64,000 nt of DNA from [Clostridium] hylemonae DSM 15053 (GTDB taxonomy: Bacteria > Bacillota > Clostridia > Lachnospirales > Lachnospiraceae): NCBI RefSeq assembly GCF_008281175.1, contig NZ_CP036524.1:2790001-2854000 (forward strand), in the 5' to 3' direction. Under the pieces are notes generated by a model, which was not told the DNA's origin, did no database searches, and saw only the letters and a program-made list of their open reading frames with translations. Below, one piece after another: positions 41,395-50,504 of this stretch. The translations under genes and the position numbers were made by a program. Every line of letters begins with the position of its first letter. Within the stretch, counting starts at the first letter, position 1.

Positions 41395-42750
41395 CTAGCT
41401 GTTATATATCTCTTTATTCAGTTCTTTCTCTTTTGCGTTCACGATCACATTTGTTGCGGCATCGCCGATAACGTTCAGCGGAAGCAGCGCCATCTCGACC
41501 GGACGGTTGATGGCGACCACAAGCGCATAACCGATGAGGCAGGCTTCGGTCGTCCAGCCCATTCCCGACAATACGGTAAATATCATCGTCGTACCTGCGA
41601 TCGGTATGGCCGGCGTCCCCGCCGCCGCGCAGATAGATAAAAATGCCATGACGATAAGATTGGCCGGCGTTACGTCTATTCCCGCGGAAGTGGCGATGAA
41701 AGTGACCGCAAACATGTGCATGACCGTCGTTCCGTTCATGTTGATCGTCATACCGGTCGGAAGCACAAAGCTTGTAACTTCCTCACTGCATCCAAGCTCG
41801 TCTATACACGTCCTCGTGTTCAATGGAAGACATGCAGCCGAAGAATTGGTCGAGAATCCGAACACACCCACTTTTGCGATCTTCTTTAAAAATTTGAACG
41901 GATTCATCTTTGTCGCCAGATAGATGCCTGTGGGATAGAGTATGACAACGAGCAGGAACAGTGTCAGCATTGCCGATACAACGTAAGCTGCTGCCGGCGC
42001 AAGGTATTCAACACCGTAGATCGCGAATGTTCTGGATATGAGACAGAAGATCGCCACCGGACCTACCTTGTTGATAAGGAATGTCAGATACATCTGGATC
42101 ACTTCATTCGCACTTTCCAGCACCTTTTTAAGAGGCGCCGCCTTGTCTCCAAGCTTGTTCATGCACAGGCCGATGATGATCGCCACGACAACGACCGCCA
42201 GAATACTGTTGTTCGTGCTGAACGCCTCCGTGATGTTGGAAGGCACCGCATTGACAATGACCGCCAGCGGATTAAAAGCGTCGATGGTAGACGCCTCGGT
42301 GACCGCTTCGCTCGGAAGTGTGACGTTAAAGAAACCGAGCGTCTTTACGGCATAGGCCACGACACATCCGAGAAAAGCGCCGCACACGTAAAAGCTGAAA
42401 AATCCGGCCAGCGTACGTCCCGCGATCCGGCCAAGCTTTGTAGAATTTGAAATGCTGCACATGGCAAGGCTCAAAGACACAAGCACAAGCGGTACGATCG
42501 CAAGCTGCAGACCCCTCATAAATATCTGCCCTACGATATAGAAGATACCAACTGCTCCGACACCGTCCTCCACCGTGATATCCTGGAAGAGGATCTTGTT
42601 GATGACATTCCATGCGGCTTCATTCCCGGAAGAGGTAAGCTGCTGGCGGATCAGCAGAAAACCGATACCGACGACCAGACCGCCTGCAAGGGCAATCATC
42701 ATTTTCTTTACTACTGACATAGGTTCCTTTTTTGTCGCTTCTTTACTCAT
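41395..42750 (-). CDS. Dicarboxylate/amino acid:cation symporter (DAACS family)
   Basis: This 451-residue transporter has eight helices and two hairpins. FGFSTNSSAACLPLNTRTC is the serine-rich HP1 region, LPTGMTINMNGTTVMHM the TM7 motif and AGTPAIPIAGTTMIF HP2, as in glutamate/aspartate carriers. TM8 has NRPVEMALLPLNVIGDAATNVIV. It is the last gene after pxpA in the 5-oxoproline cluster, so glutamate, aspartate or 5-oxoproline uptake is plausible. A terminator-like stem sits between it and pxpA, implying lower expression. Confidence 0.9.
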   Translation of the reverse strand: MSKEATKKEPMSVVKKMMIALAGGLVVGIGFLLIRQQLTSSGNEAAWNVINKILFQDITVEDGVGAVGIFYIVGQIFMRGLQLAIVPLVLVSLSLAMCSISNSTKLGRIAGRTLAGFFSFYVCGAFLGCVVAYAVKTLGFFNVTLPSEAVTEASTIDAFNPLAVIVNAVPSNITEAFSTNNSILAVVVVAIIIGLCMNKLGDKAAPLKKVLESANEVIQMYLTFLINKVGPVAIFCLISRTFAIYGVEYLAPAAAYVVSAMLTLFLLVVILYPTGIYLATKMNPFKFLKKIAKVGVFGFSTNSSAACLPLNTRTCIDELGCSEEVTSFVLPTGMTINMNGTTVMHMFAVTFIATSAGIDVTPANLIVMAFLSICAAAGTPAIPIAGTTMIFTVLSGMGWTTEACLIGYALVVAINRPVEMALLPLNVIGDAATNVIVNAKEKELNKEIYNS

Positions 42751-42804
42751 CTTTTTCTTTCACTCCTTTATCATTTTCATCTGTTTTTTTCGGAAAAAAG
42801 GTTG

Positions 42805-42873
42805 AAAAAAGCACCGGAATAAATCAACGCTGATTTTTCCACATCTTTCATTTCATTGATTTACCCCTGGTGC
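42805..42873 (-). terminator. Partial terminator between pxpA and the symporter
   Basis: On the minus strand GCACC pairs with GGTGC (42869-42873 and 42811-42815) and TAAATCAA with TTGATTTA (42856-42863 and 42820-42827), followed by TTTTTT. It may tune symporter expression relative to the pxp genes. Confidence 0.55.
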
Positions 42874-42879
42874 GTTACA

Positions 42880-43641
42880 CTATCGCTGCAGACTTCTGAT
42901 CTCTATCCCCTCATCAGCAAAGGTCTCCCGGATCCTCCGTACGAATGCCAGCGCCTTCGGTCCGTCGCCGTGTACGCAGAGCGTATCTCCCCTGATATCC
43001 AGTTCCTTACCGTTTATGGAAGTCACTTTCCCTTCCTTGATCATCCTCACACACCGCTTTATAGCCACTTCTTCATCGGTGATCATGGAGCCCTCCATCT
43101 TTCTCGGCACGAGTGAAAGATCGTCCATGTACGCGCGGTCCGCAAAGATCTCTGATGCGGCGCGCAGTCCTCTGCTCTCTGCTATCTGACCGAGCACCGC
43201 GCCTGCACAGTAATAGATGATAAGGTCTTTGTCGAATTCAGCTGCCGCTTCCACTATCGCCGTGGATATTTCTTCATCATACTGACACTGATTCCCCATC
43301 GCTCCGTGAGGGGCCACATGCTGCAGCTTCATGCCATTGCTCTGTGTGAACGCAGACAACGCGCCAATCTGATACTTCACATAGTTTTTTACTTCCTGAA
43401 AGGACAGCGCCATCTTTCTGCGGCCGAACCCCATCAGATCCGGATATCCCGGATGGGCGCCTACCATCGCGCCCTGTTCCTTTGCCAGGCGCACGACCTG
43501 ATCCATGACCATCGGGTCGCCCGCATGCCACCCGCAGGCGACATTGGCTGTCGTCACGTACCGGATGATCTCCTCATCGCCACCAAGTCTGTATGCTCCA
43601 AAGCTTTCACCCATATCACTGTTCAAATCCACACTGTACAT
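42880..43641 (-). CDS. pxpA: 5-oxoprolinase subunit PxpA (LamB/YcsF family)
   Basis: This 253-residue subunit works with PxpB and PxpC in ATP-dependent opening of 5-oxoproline to glutamate. The N-terminal VDLNSDMGESFGAYRLGGDEEIIRYVTTANVACGWHAGDP and HPGYPDLMGFGRR are diagnostic. It is separated from pxpC by the dehydrogenase gene but in the same operon. The ATG has an AAAGGAG site. Confidence 0.94.
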   Translation of the reverse strand: MYSVDLNSDMGESFGAYRLGGDEEIIRYVTTANVACGWHAGDPMVMDQVVRLAKEQGAMVGAHPGYPDLMGFGRRKMALSFQEVKNYVKYQIGALSAFTQSNGMKLQHVAPHGAMGNQCQYDEEISTAIVEAAAEFDKDLIIYYCAGAVLGQIAESRGLRAASEIFADRAYMDDLSLVPRKMEGSMITDEEVAIKRCVRMIKEGKVTSINGKELDIRGDTLCVHGDGPKALAFVRRIRETFADEGIEIRSLQR

Positions 43642-43687
43642 TTTTCTGACTCCTTTCCTGCCCGCAGCCGGTTTTCCCTATACCTCT

Positions 43688-44647
43688 TTACTTATTTACG
43701 ACATTCTGCGGCGCTCCCGCCACAAAACATCGGAGATTTTCCACCGCAATGTTCATAAGCCTCTGGCGCGATTCTTTCGGCGCCCACGCGATGTGAGGCG
43801 TAAGGATCACATTTTTGGCGTCCAGAAGCGGATTGTCCATGCGGATCGGCTCTGTAGATACGACATCCAGCGCGGCTCCCGCCACCTTTCCGCTGTTCAG
43901 CGCATCCCGCAGATCCTCCTCCACAATGAGCGGACCTCTCGAATCATTGATGATCATAACTCCCGTCTTCATTCTCGAGATGGTGTCCTTATTGATGATC
44001 CCTTCCGTATCCGGGAACAGCGGACAGTGCAGCGAGATGACATCTGACTCGGCAAGAAGCGTATCCAGGTCCGCGTAACGGCATGTGTCACTTTCTAATT
44101 CCGGCTTTTTATATGCATCGTATGCCAGAACTTTCATTCCGAGCGCCTGTGCGATCTTTCCTGTATCCTGTCCGATCCTCCCAAACCCGATGACTCCCAT
44201 CGTCTTTCCTGCCAGCTCAACGAGCGGGTATTTCCAGAAACACCAGTCAGGGTTACTCGTCCATTCTCCATTTTTCACCGCGTCGGAGTGCTCTCCAATG
44301 TGATGGCACAGTTCCAGAAGCAGCGCGATCGCGAACTGGGACACTGCCGCAGTCCCATATGTAGGAATATTGGATACCGGAATTTTCTTCTCCTTTGCCG
44401 CCTCTATGTCTACAATATTATATCCGGTCGCAAGCACGCCGATAAAACGGATCCCGCCGCATTTATCCAGCGTCTCCCGCGTGATCGGCGTCTTGTTCGT
44501 ATATACAACTTCGGCGTCCCCGATCCTCTCCGCCACTTCCTCCGCCCGGGTACGGTCATAGACTGTAACGTCTCCGAGCGCTTCCATACCTTCCCAGCTG
44601 ATATCACCGGGATTTAACGTATAACCATCCAATACTACGATCTTCAT
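43688..44647 (-). CDS. D-2-hydroxyacid dehydrogenase (hydroxypyruvate reductase-like)
   Basis: This 319-residue NAD(P)-dependent enzyme reduces a 2-keto acid to the D-hydroxy acid. The cofactor loop is GVIGFGRIGQDTGKIA, and the catalytic Arg is in NDSRGPLI, Glu in STEPIR, and His in TPHIAWA. It sits between pxpA and pxpC, unusual for a pxp operon. With the glycerate kinase nearby, hydroxypyruvate to D-glycerate is a reasonable guess, but glyoxylate or other keto acids are possible. The ATG at 44647 has a GGAGGA site. Confidence 0.88.
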   Translation of the reverse strand: MKIVVLDGYTLNPGDISWEGMEALGDVTVYDRTRAEEVAERIGDAEVVYTNKTPITRETLDKCGGIRFIGVLATGYNIVDIEAAKEKKIPVSNIPTYGTAAVSQFAIALLLELCHHIGEHSDAVKNGEWTSNPDWCFWKYPLVELAGKTMGVIGFGRIGQDTGKIAQALGMKVLAYDAYKKPELESDTCRYADLDTLLAESDVISLHCPLFPDTEGIINKDTISRMKTGVMIINDSRGPLIVEEDLRDALNSGKVAGAALDVVSTEPIRMDNPLLDAKNVILTPHIAWAPKESRQRLMNIAVENLRCFVAGAPQNVVNK

Positions 44648-44698
44648 ATTCATTTCCTCCATCTTTTCCTTTTGTTTTCATACTTCCATATACTGCCT

Positions 44699-45649
44699 TC
44701 ACCGGCCCAGCTGCTTCTCCAGACGTTCCAGACTCTTAAGCCGCCTCACAAACAAGTTCTGCGCCAGTTCTATGCCGACCCTTACAAAACGGACCCGCAT
44801 GCCCGGAACACTCTGTGTCAGTTTTGGCAGATCGACGGATATGACTGTGCCTATCTTGCTGTAACCGCCCGTGCTCTGTCTGTCCGCCAGCATAATGATC
44901 GGCTGTCCGTTGGACGGCACCTGAATAGAACCAAATGCGATTCCATCTGTTATGATGTTCCCGTCGCCGATATGCTTCAGCGGCTCTTCTCTTTCGAGCC
45001 TGCAGCCCATACGATCAAATTCATTCGTTATCTTTGCGCTGTACCAGAAGAAACGCTTCAGTTCCTCCTCTGAAAAGTCCGTATCCTGCGGGCCGGCCAC
45101 TACTCGGAGCGTCAATTCGCCGGTCGGAAATCTCTCCGGCGCCAGCCTGCGCAGCGGCATATTCGGAAGCTCTGTCTTAGGGCTTGCAAAGCCGATGGCA
45201 TCTCCCTTTTCCAGTTTCCTTCCCTCAATACCACCCAGATTATTGCGCATGAGAGTCGCCTTGCTCCCCATCACGAGGGGAACATCCAGCCCGCCGGCAA
45301 ATGCCAGATATCCTCTGCTTCCATTGCCGTCCGTCATCCCAAAGGAAAGCGTATCTCCCGCTCTCACTAAAACTGCCTGATACATAGGCACCGGTTCCCC
45401 GTTCACGCACGGAGACATAGATGCTCCGGTCACCGCTATAATATTGTCTTTTTGGAACTTAAGCGTCGGGCCTGAAAAAGTCATCTCAAGCAGTCCTTCA
45501 CTCCTTCTGTTCCCCGCCAGGATATTGGCCAGATAAAAGGACTGCGTGTCCATCGGTCCGGCCGGTGACACGCCGAACTGCTGGTACCCGAATCTCCCTT
45601 CGTCCTGCACCGTGGTCAGTATCCCCGGGTTCTCAACGATAATGCCCAT
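44699..45649 (-). CDS. pxpC: 5-oxoprolinase subunit PxpC (KipA-type carboxyltransferase fold)
   Basis: This 316-residue protein of the biotin-dependent carboxyltransferase/KipA family starts IIVENPGILTTVQDEGRFGYQQFGVSPAGPMD and has GYLAFAGGLDVP and MLADRQSTGGYSKIGTV. It forms the catalytic complex with PxpB. Its start overlaps the pxpB stop by one base (TAATG), ensuring equal translation. Confidence 0.93.
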   Translation of the reverse strand: MGIIVENPGILTTVQDEGRFGYQQFGVSPAGPMDTQSFYLANILAGNRRSEGLLEMTFSGPTLKFQKDNIIAVTGASMSPCVNGEPVPMYQAVLVRAGDTLSFGMTDGNGSRGYLAFAGGLDVPLVMGSKATLMRNNLGGIEGRKLEKGDAIGFASPKTELPNMPLRRLAPERFPTGELTLRVVAGPQDTDFSEEELKRFFWYSAKITNEFDRMGCRLEREEPLKHIGDGNIITDGIAFGSIQVPSNGQPIIMLADRQSTGGYSKIGTVISVDLPKLTQSVPGMRVRFVRVGIELAQNLFVRRLKSLERLEKQLGR

Positions 45650-46377
45650 TATTTCACCGCCTTTTCATATGTTTTCAGACGATATGTTCCTCTTCTTACA
45701 TCTTCTTTGATCTTCTCATATTCCCGCCTACCTACCGGCACATATCTCACCCATTCCCCCGCATGTACGAGGAACGGATCTTTCTTCGTATGATCACAGA
45801 TGGTAAGCGGTGTGGCGCCTACGATATTCCATCCGCATGGCTGGTCAAACGGAATGAGATTGGACAGGTTGAGCTGTACGACAATAGACTGTCCGGGTAT
45901 CCTCACCCTCGGCGTCTCCCTCCTTTTAAAATGAAACGGTTCTTCAAATCTGGCCATATACGCGTGTCCGGGAGCAAATCCGAGCATATAGGTATAATAC
46001 TCATGTTCTGAATGCATACGGATAAACTCTTTTGACGACACATTCTCAACAGCCGCACAGTCTTCAAGATCCGGTCCCAGTTCTCCTCCGTAGCAGATCG
46101 GGATCTCTTTCACGATACGGGATCCTTCTTCCACCTGCTCCATGCTCCCAAGCCGGCCTTCTATCTCCTCTTTCAGCCGGCTGTACTGTATCTTTTCCGG
46201 CCTATAATGTATCATCAATGAAGCATAGGTCGGAACCATCTCGACGATCCCCTCGACAGGATCGTTCGTAAGGTCCAGGAAAAGCATGCGCACGAGCTGA
46301 TTCACCTCCAGGCTTATCTCACTGCCCATCTGTACGGAAACAGCCGAGTCACCTGATATAAGAAATTTTGCCTCCAT
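45649..46377 (-). CDS. pxpB: 5-oxoprolinase subunit PxpB (KipI-like)
   Basis: This 242-residue subunit has EIPICYGGELGPDLEDCA, YMLGFAPGHAYM and the C-terminal GWNIVGATPLTICDHTKKDPFLVHAGEWVRYVPV, all typical of PxpB/KipI. It is the first gene of the operon. The ATG at 46377 has an AAAGGAGGA site; codons further upstream lie within the leader. Confidence 0.93.
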   Translation of the reverse strand: MEAKFLISGDSAVSVQMGSEISLEVNQLVRMLFLDLTNDPVEGIVEMVPTYASLMIHYRPEKIQYSRLKEEIEGRLGSMEQVEEGSRIVKEIPICYGGELGPDLEDCAAVENVSSKEFIRMHSEHEYYTYMLGFAPGHAYMARFEEPFHFKRRETPRVRIPGQSIVVQLNLSNLIPFDQPCGWNIVGATPLTICDHTKKDPFLVHAGEWVRYVPVGRREYEKIKEDVRRGTYRLKTYEKAVK

Positions 46378-46469
46378 CCGGTGTCCTCCTTTTATTTTGT
46401 GGATTATCACTATTTTGTCTGCCTTTTTTCGTTCATTTTTATGGATTGGTTACAGTATAGCACACGAAT

Positions 46470-46495
46470 ATTATTTAAAAAAATAAATTATTTAA
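46470..46495 (-). promoter_or_regulatory. Repeat elements upstream of the pxp operon
   Basis: ATTATTTAA occurs at 46470-46478 and 46487-46495, starts 17 bases apart, just upstream of a TATACT-type -10 (about 46454-46459, minus strand). Given the LysR gene next door, they may be its binding sites. Confidence 0.4.
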
Positions 46496-46518
46496 CTATA
46501 ATATATTAACTTTTTCTA

Positions 46519-47430
46519 TTATTGACCGGCAGAATCCCAGCCCTTCTGCCTCAGATATCCGTCCAGCCTGTCCTCAAACACCTGCACGGCTTTCAATGTC
46601 GCCTCATTCGGAAATTTGTGCTTTATCTTATATGTGATCCTCTCCGGAGGCTGGATCTGATTGCCGAGCTCACTTACATACACAGGCCGCAGACTGCGGA
46701 TACGTTCCACCACAGAGACCGGTGCGATCGCCCACATCTGTTCTTTGGACAGGAGATGGAACAACAGCTCAAACGTATCGACCTGGATGCGCGGACGCTC
46801 TCCTCTGGACACCCACTGGTCATGCCAGATCTGGTAATTCGCCTCCCAGCTTACATATATCTCCCGCCCCAGATCGAGCTCATCGGTATGGATGACCGGT
46901 TTCCTGAGCCGCGTCTCATCTGCCTGTATAAGATACATCTTCTCCTTTAACACTGGTTCCGCCACAATATTTTTAAAATGCAGATGGTGGTATACAAACC
47001 CGAGGTCAATATCGTGATTTTCCAGAAGTCCGTATACCTCATAAGAGTAATGTGTCTTAATGAGCAGATTCATTATCATCTCTTCTTCATCCAGCATATC
47101 CCGGTAAAGGTCAAATAATATGGCACTGTTCAGCGTATCTGTACAGGCGCCCGTCAGGTTCAGCTTCTCCTGGCTGTCTTTCAGCCGCTGCATTTCCTGC
47201 CAGATCGACACCCACCGCTCGGCGATCGGGATAAACTCCTCGCCCTGTGCCGTAAGTTCGATCTGCTTGTAGCCCTTCTTTCTCGTTATGAGCTTCACTT
47301 CCAGTTCATCTTCCAGCGATTTCAGCCTGTGGCTTACCGTAGGCTGCGACAGGAACAGATTTTCCGCCGTCTTTGTAATATTCTTTGTCTTTACGATCAT
47401 TAAGAAAGTTTCTATCTCTGACAGATTCAT
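46519..47430 (-). CDS. LysR-family regulator of the pxp / PLP-enzyme cluster
   Basis: This 303-residue LysR protein has the N-terminal helix-turn-helix FLMIVKTKNITKTAENLFLSQPTVSHRLKSLEDEL and a full effector domain. It is divergent from the PLP-enzyme gene and upstream of the pxp operon in the same orientation, so it can control both. An ATGAA/TTCAT dyad near 47499-47512 in the divergent region is a candidate site. Confidence 0.9.
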   Translation of the reverse strand: MNLSEIETFLMIVKTKNITKTAENLFLSQPTVSHRLKSLEDELEVKLITRKKGYKQIELTAQGEEFIPIAERWVSIWQEMQRLKDSQEKLNLTGACTDTLNSAILFDLYRDMLDEEEMIMNLLIKTHYSYEVYGLLENHDIDLGFVYHHLHFKNIVAEPVLKEKMYLIQADETRLRKPVIHTDELDLGREIYVSWEANYQIWHDQWVSRGERPRIQVDTFELLFHLLSKEQMWAIAPVSVVERIRSLRPVYVSELGNQIQPPERITYKIKHKFPNEATLKAVQVFEDRLDGYLRQKGWDSAGQ

Positions 47431-47583
47431 ATATTTCCTCCTTTTATCTTCCCGTTTCCATGCATCTGTTAAATATAAATTTTATTAATATTATACAATG
47501 AAATTATTCATTTCTCAATTTTTATCGTTCATGCTATGATGAATTAAAAGATCAAAAAAACGTCCAGATAAGGAGGATGAAAG

Positions 47584-48858
47584 ATGAACACTGAACATGG
47601 AATTTTATTTTCTGACGCGTATCAGAAAAGTTTAAAAGAACAATTTTATCATGCAGATGAAGACCCGGAGCACGGCACTCGCCTCTTTTTTGAGAACTCC
47701 GGCGGCTCTCTGAGACTGAAGAAAGCTGTGGAAGTTAAATGCGCTGTAGAACAGTTTCCGGACTGCCCGGAACGTGTGCGCGGGAGAGGCCTGGAATTAC
47801 AGTCCTATGTAAAAAACGGAACAAAGGAGATCCTTGAAGTTGTATTCGGCGCGCTGCTGACAGAGCTGTCAGCTTCCCAGGCAATGTACCAGGCGGTCGG
47901 CGCTGTCATGGAAAATGTGAAATGGGGAACCAATGCGGTCACCTCCTCGCTGGAGCATCCGTCCGCGCATGATGCCGTGGAATACTACTGTAATAAAACA
48001 GGAAGAGAATTCCGCGTAGTCCCCGCCAACAAGACGACCGGAGGCATTGACCCGGATGAAGTGATGAAGTATGTAGATAAAGATACCTGTCTGCTTAGCA
48101 TTATGGCCGCCTCCAACATCTCCGGAAACATTATGGATATCAAAGAGATCACCCGGCGCGCCAGAGAGATCAATCCTGACATCTATGTAGTGAGCGACGC
48201 TGTACAGCACGCGCCCCACGCCGTTATCGACGTGGAAGACTGGGGTGTGGATATCGCGAACTTTGCGCCTTACAAGTTCTTCGGCATCCGCGGATGCGGT
48301 TACGCATATGTATCAGACCGGGTAGCTGTAATGCCGCACCACAAATTAATACATAAAGAGGCTGATGTCTGGTCGCTTGGAACACCCACTCCGGCTAACT
48401 TCGCCGCAATGATGGCCGTCATCGACTATGTATGCTCCATCGGCTCGCATTTCTGCGACGCCGCGGACAGACGGGCGCTGTATGTGGAGGGTATGAACCG
48501 GATCCATCTGCAGGAGAGAGCGCTGCTTTACCGTATGCTGGAAGGAACGAAAGAAGTTCCCGGACTGCGCCATATTAAAAATGTTGAAGTATATGTGGAT
48601 ATGGAAGACCTGACATATAAAGATCTGATCATTGCCATGGGGATCCGGGGAATTGAATATTCCGAGTGTGTCCAGAAATATCTGGAGCATGGCGTCACCG
48701 TGTTTGAGCGCCTGAGAAGCAGCATGTACTCTAAAAGAATTGTAGAAGCGCTCGGTATCGAAGGAGCCATCCGCGTATCCCCGCTGCACTGCAACAGCGC
48801 CGATGACATCGACAGATTCCTGAAAATAACAGCAAAGATCGCCGAAAGCGTTTCCTGA
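47584..48858 (+). CDS. Class-V PLP-dependent aminotransferase / cysteine-desulfurase-like enzyme
   Basis: This 424-residue fold-type I PLP enzyme shows SSLEHPSAHDAVEYY, SIMAASNISGNIMDIKEI, VVSDAVQHAPHAVIDVEDWGVDIANFAPYKFFGIRGCGYAYV (PLP Asp and the Schiff-base Lys in APYKFFG). It resembles NifS/SufS-like enzymes. No iron-sulphur assembly genes are near, and glycerate kinase follows. A transaminase feeding hydroxypyruvate or a lyase acting on a modified amino acid are the alternatives. The ATG has an AAGGAGGA site. Confidence 0.85.
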   Translation: MNTEHGILFSDAYQKSLKEQFYHADEDPEHGTRLFFENSGGSLRLKKAVEVKCAVEQFPDCPERVRGRGLELQSYVKNGTKEILEVVFGALLTELSASQAMYQAVGAVMENVKWGTNAVTSSLEHPSAHDAVEYYCNKTGREFRVVPANKTTGGIDPDEVMKYVDKDTCLLSIMAASNISGNIMDIKEITRRAREINPDIYVVSDAVQHAPHAVIDVEDWGVDIANFAPYKFFGIRGCGYAYVSDRVAVMPHHKLIHKEADVWSLGTPTPANFAAMMAVIDYVCSIGSHFCDAADRRALYVEGMNRIHLQERALLYRMLEGTKEVPGLRHIKNVEVYVDMEDLTYKDLIIAMGIRGIEYSECVQKYLEHGVTVFERLRSSMYSKRIVEALGIEGAIRVSPLHCNSADDIDRFLKITAKIAESVS

Positions 48859-48914
48859 CGGCCGCGCATATGTGATATGCTTGATATATCAACAACCAAA
48901 AGGAGCATAGAAAA

Positions 48915-50048
48915 ATGAAAGTTGTAATTGCTGTGGACTCATTCAAGGGGAGCCTGTCTTCCATGGAAGCCGGGCGCGCCGCGAAAGCAGGCATTCTTGC
49001 CGCCAGGCCGGATGCCTCTGTCATCGTGAAACCTCTGGCGGACGGCGGAGAGGGAACAACGGACGCTCTTGTAGAAGGCCTGAACGGGAAAAAAATTGAC
49101 ATCACTGTCACCGGCCCTTTGGGACAGCCGGTGTCTGCCAGTTACGGATATCTGGAGGAAACTTCCACTGCCGTGATCGAAATGGCCGCAGCGGCAGGTA
49201 TCACTTTAGTCCCTCCGGATGAGAAAGACCCGCTTTCGGCCAGCACATACGGCGTCGGGGAAATGATCAGCGACGCCCTCGTCCGGGGATGCCGCAACTT
49301 CATCATCGGCATTGGCGGCAGCGCCACGAACGACGGCGGGATCGGCATGTTAAAAGCGCTCGGCTACCGCTTCCTGGACAGAGACGGCAAGGATGCCGGG
49401 GAAGGAGCGGCCGCCCTCGGACGTGTAATGTCCGTTGATACGGACGGGCGGAATCCTCTGTTGTCCGAATGCTGCTTTCAGGCAGCCTGCGATGTGACAA
49501 ACCCGCTCTGCGGAAAGAACGGCGCTACGTATATCTATGGCCCCCAGAAGGGTGTGACGCCGGACATGCTGGAAACGCTTGACGCACATATGGCCCACTT
49601 TGCCGCAGTCACGTTCCGGACATTCGGCGCCGACCATAGCGGCGCGCCCGGCGCCGGAGCTGCCGGCGGACTCGGCTTTGCCCTTCTCAGTTATCTGGAC
49701 GCTTCTCTCACACCGGGCATCGACCTGATCCTTGAAGCAGTGGATCTCGAATCAGAGCTTGCCGGCGCCGATATCGTCGTCACCGGCGAAGGCTGTCTCG
49801 ATGCCCAGACCGCCATGGGAAAAGCCCCTGCAGGCGTGGCAAGGCTTGCGAAAAAGTACGGTATAAAAGTCATCGCGTTCGCCGGAAGTGTGACAAAGGA
49901 AGCATCGGCCTGCAACCAGGCCGGCATCGACGGCTTCTTTCCCATCGTGCGCGGCGTCACAACGCTGGAGGAAGCCATGAAGCCAGAAACGGCACGGGAT
50001 AATATGGCTGCAGCGGCGGAGCAGGTATTCCGGATCATAGACAAATAA
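48915..50048 (+). CDS. Glycerate 2-kinase (GlxK/GarK family)
   Basis: This 377-residue kinase phosphorylates D-glycerate to 2-phosphoglycerate. IAVDSFKGSLSSMEA, KPLADGGEGTTDAL, IGIGGSATNDGGIGMLKALG and GEGCLDAQTAMGKAP are family motifs. It lies 56 bases after the PLP enzyme in one unit. With the dehydrogenase of the divergent operon it would move carbon into glycolysis. Confidence 0.93.
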   Translation: MKVVIAVDSFKGSLSSMEAGRAAKAGILAARPDASVIVKPLADGGEGTTDALVEGLNGKKIDITVTGPLGQPVSASYGYLEETSTAVIEMAAAAGITLVPPDEKDPLSASTYGVGEMISDALVRGCRNFIIGIGGSATNDGGIGMLKALGYRFLDRDGKDAGEGAAALGRVMSVDTDGRNPLLSECCFQAACDVTNPLCGKNGATYIYGPQKGVTPDMLETLDAHMAHFAAVTFRTFGADHSGAPGAGAAGGLGFALLSYLDASLTPGIDLILEAVDLESELAGADIVVTGEGCLDAQTAMGKAPAGVARLAKKYGIKVIAFAGSVTKEASACNQAGIDGFFPIVRGVTTLEEAMKPETARDNMAAAAEQVFRIIDK

Positions 50049-50113
50049 AAAAGGCCTCTGTCTTGTGATATGTACCCAGAAATCTGGACACATTACTTGA
50101 CAGAGGTCTTTTT
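50048..50113. terminator. Bidirectional terminator between glycerate kinase and trxA
   Basis: Stem 50048-50062 with 50099-50113 (15 bp, one G-U pair) encloses a smaller CCAGA/TCTGG hairpin. Both strands end in T tracts. Confidence 0.8.
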
Positions 50114-50122
50114 ATCTGTTTT

Positions 50123-50434
50123 CTACACTTCCAGCATAGCCTTCAGTTCTTCTTTTGACTTGGCGCCAACTTCTGATTTTACTTTCTGCCCGTCCTTGAA
50201 TACCATAAGTGTCGGTATGGACATGACACGGAATTCTTTCGCCAGCTCCATCTGCTCATCTACGTTGACCTTGCAGATCTTCGCGTTCTTCACTTCACCG
50301 GCCAGTTCCTCAACGATCGGCAGGACCATCTGACACGGTCCGCACCACTCTGCCCAAAAGTCTACGAGTACCGGAACTTCTGATTCCAGAACCTCCTGTT
50401 TAAAATTGTCCTTCGTTAAATGTATTGCTGCCAT
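50123..50434 (-). CDS. trxA: Thioredoxin
   Basis: This 103-residue thioredoxin has the redox motif FWAEWCGPCQMVLP and the cis-Pro in SIPTLMVFKDG. It reduces protein disulphides in the cytoplasm. It is a single-gene unit with its own terminator. Confidence 0.95.
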   Translation of the reverse strand: MAAIHLTKDNFKQEVLESEVPVLVDFWAEWCGPCQMVLPIVEELAGEVKNAKICKVNVDEQMELAKEFRVMSIPTLMVFKDGQKVKSEVGAKSKEELKAMLEV

Positions 50435-50504
50435 ATGATTACTTCCTTTCTATCATTAATCTTATTTTGTTTTGATGTTGTCTCTATTATACACCATTTA
50501 AGAA

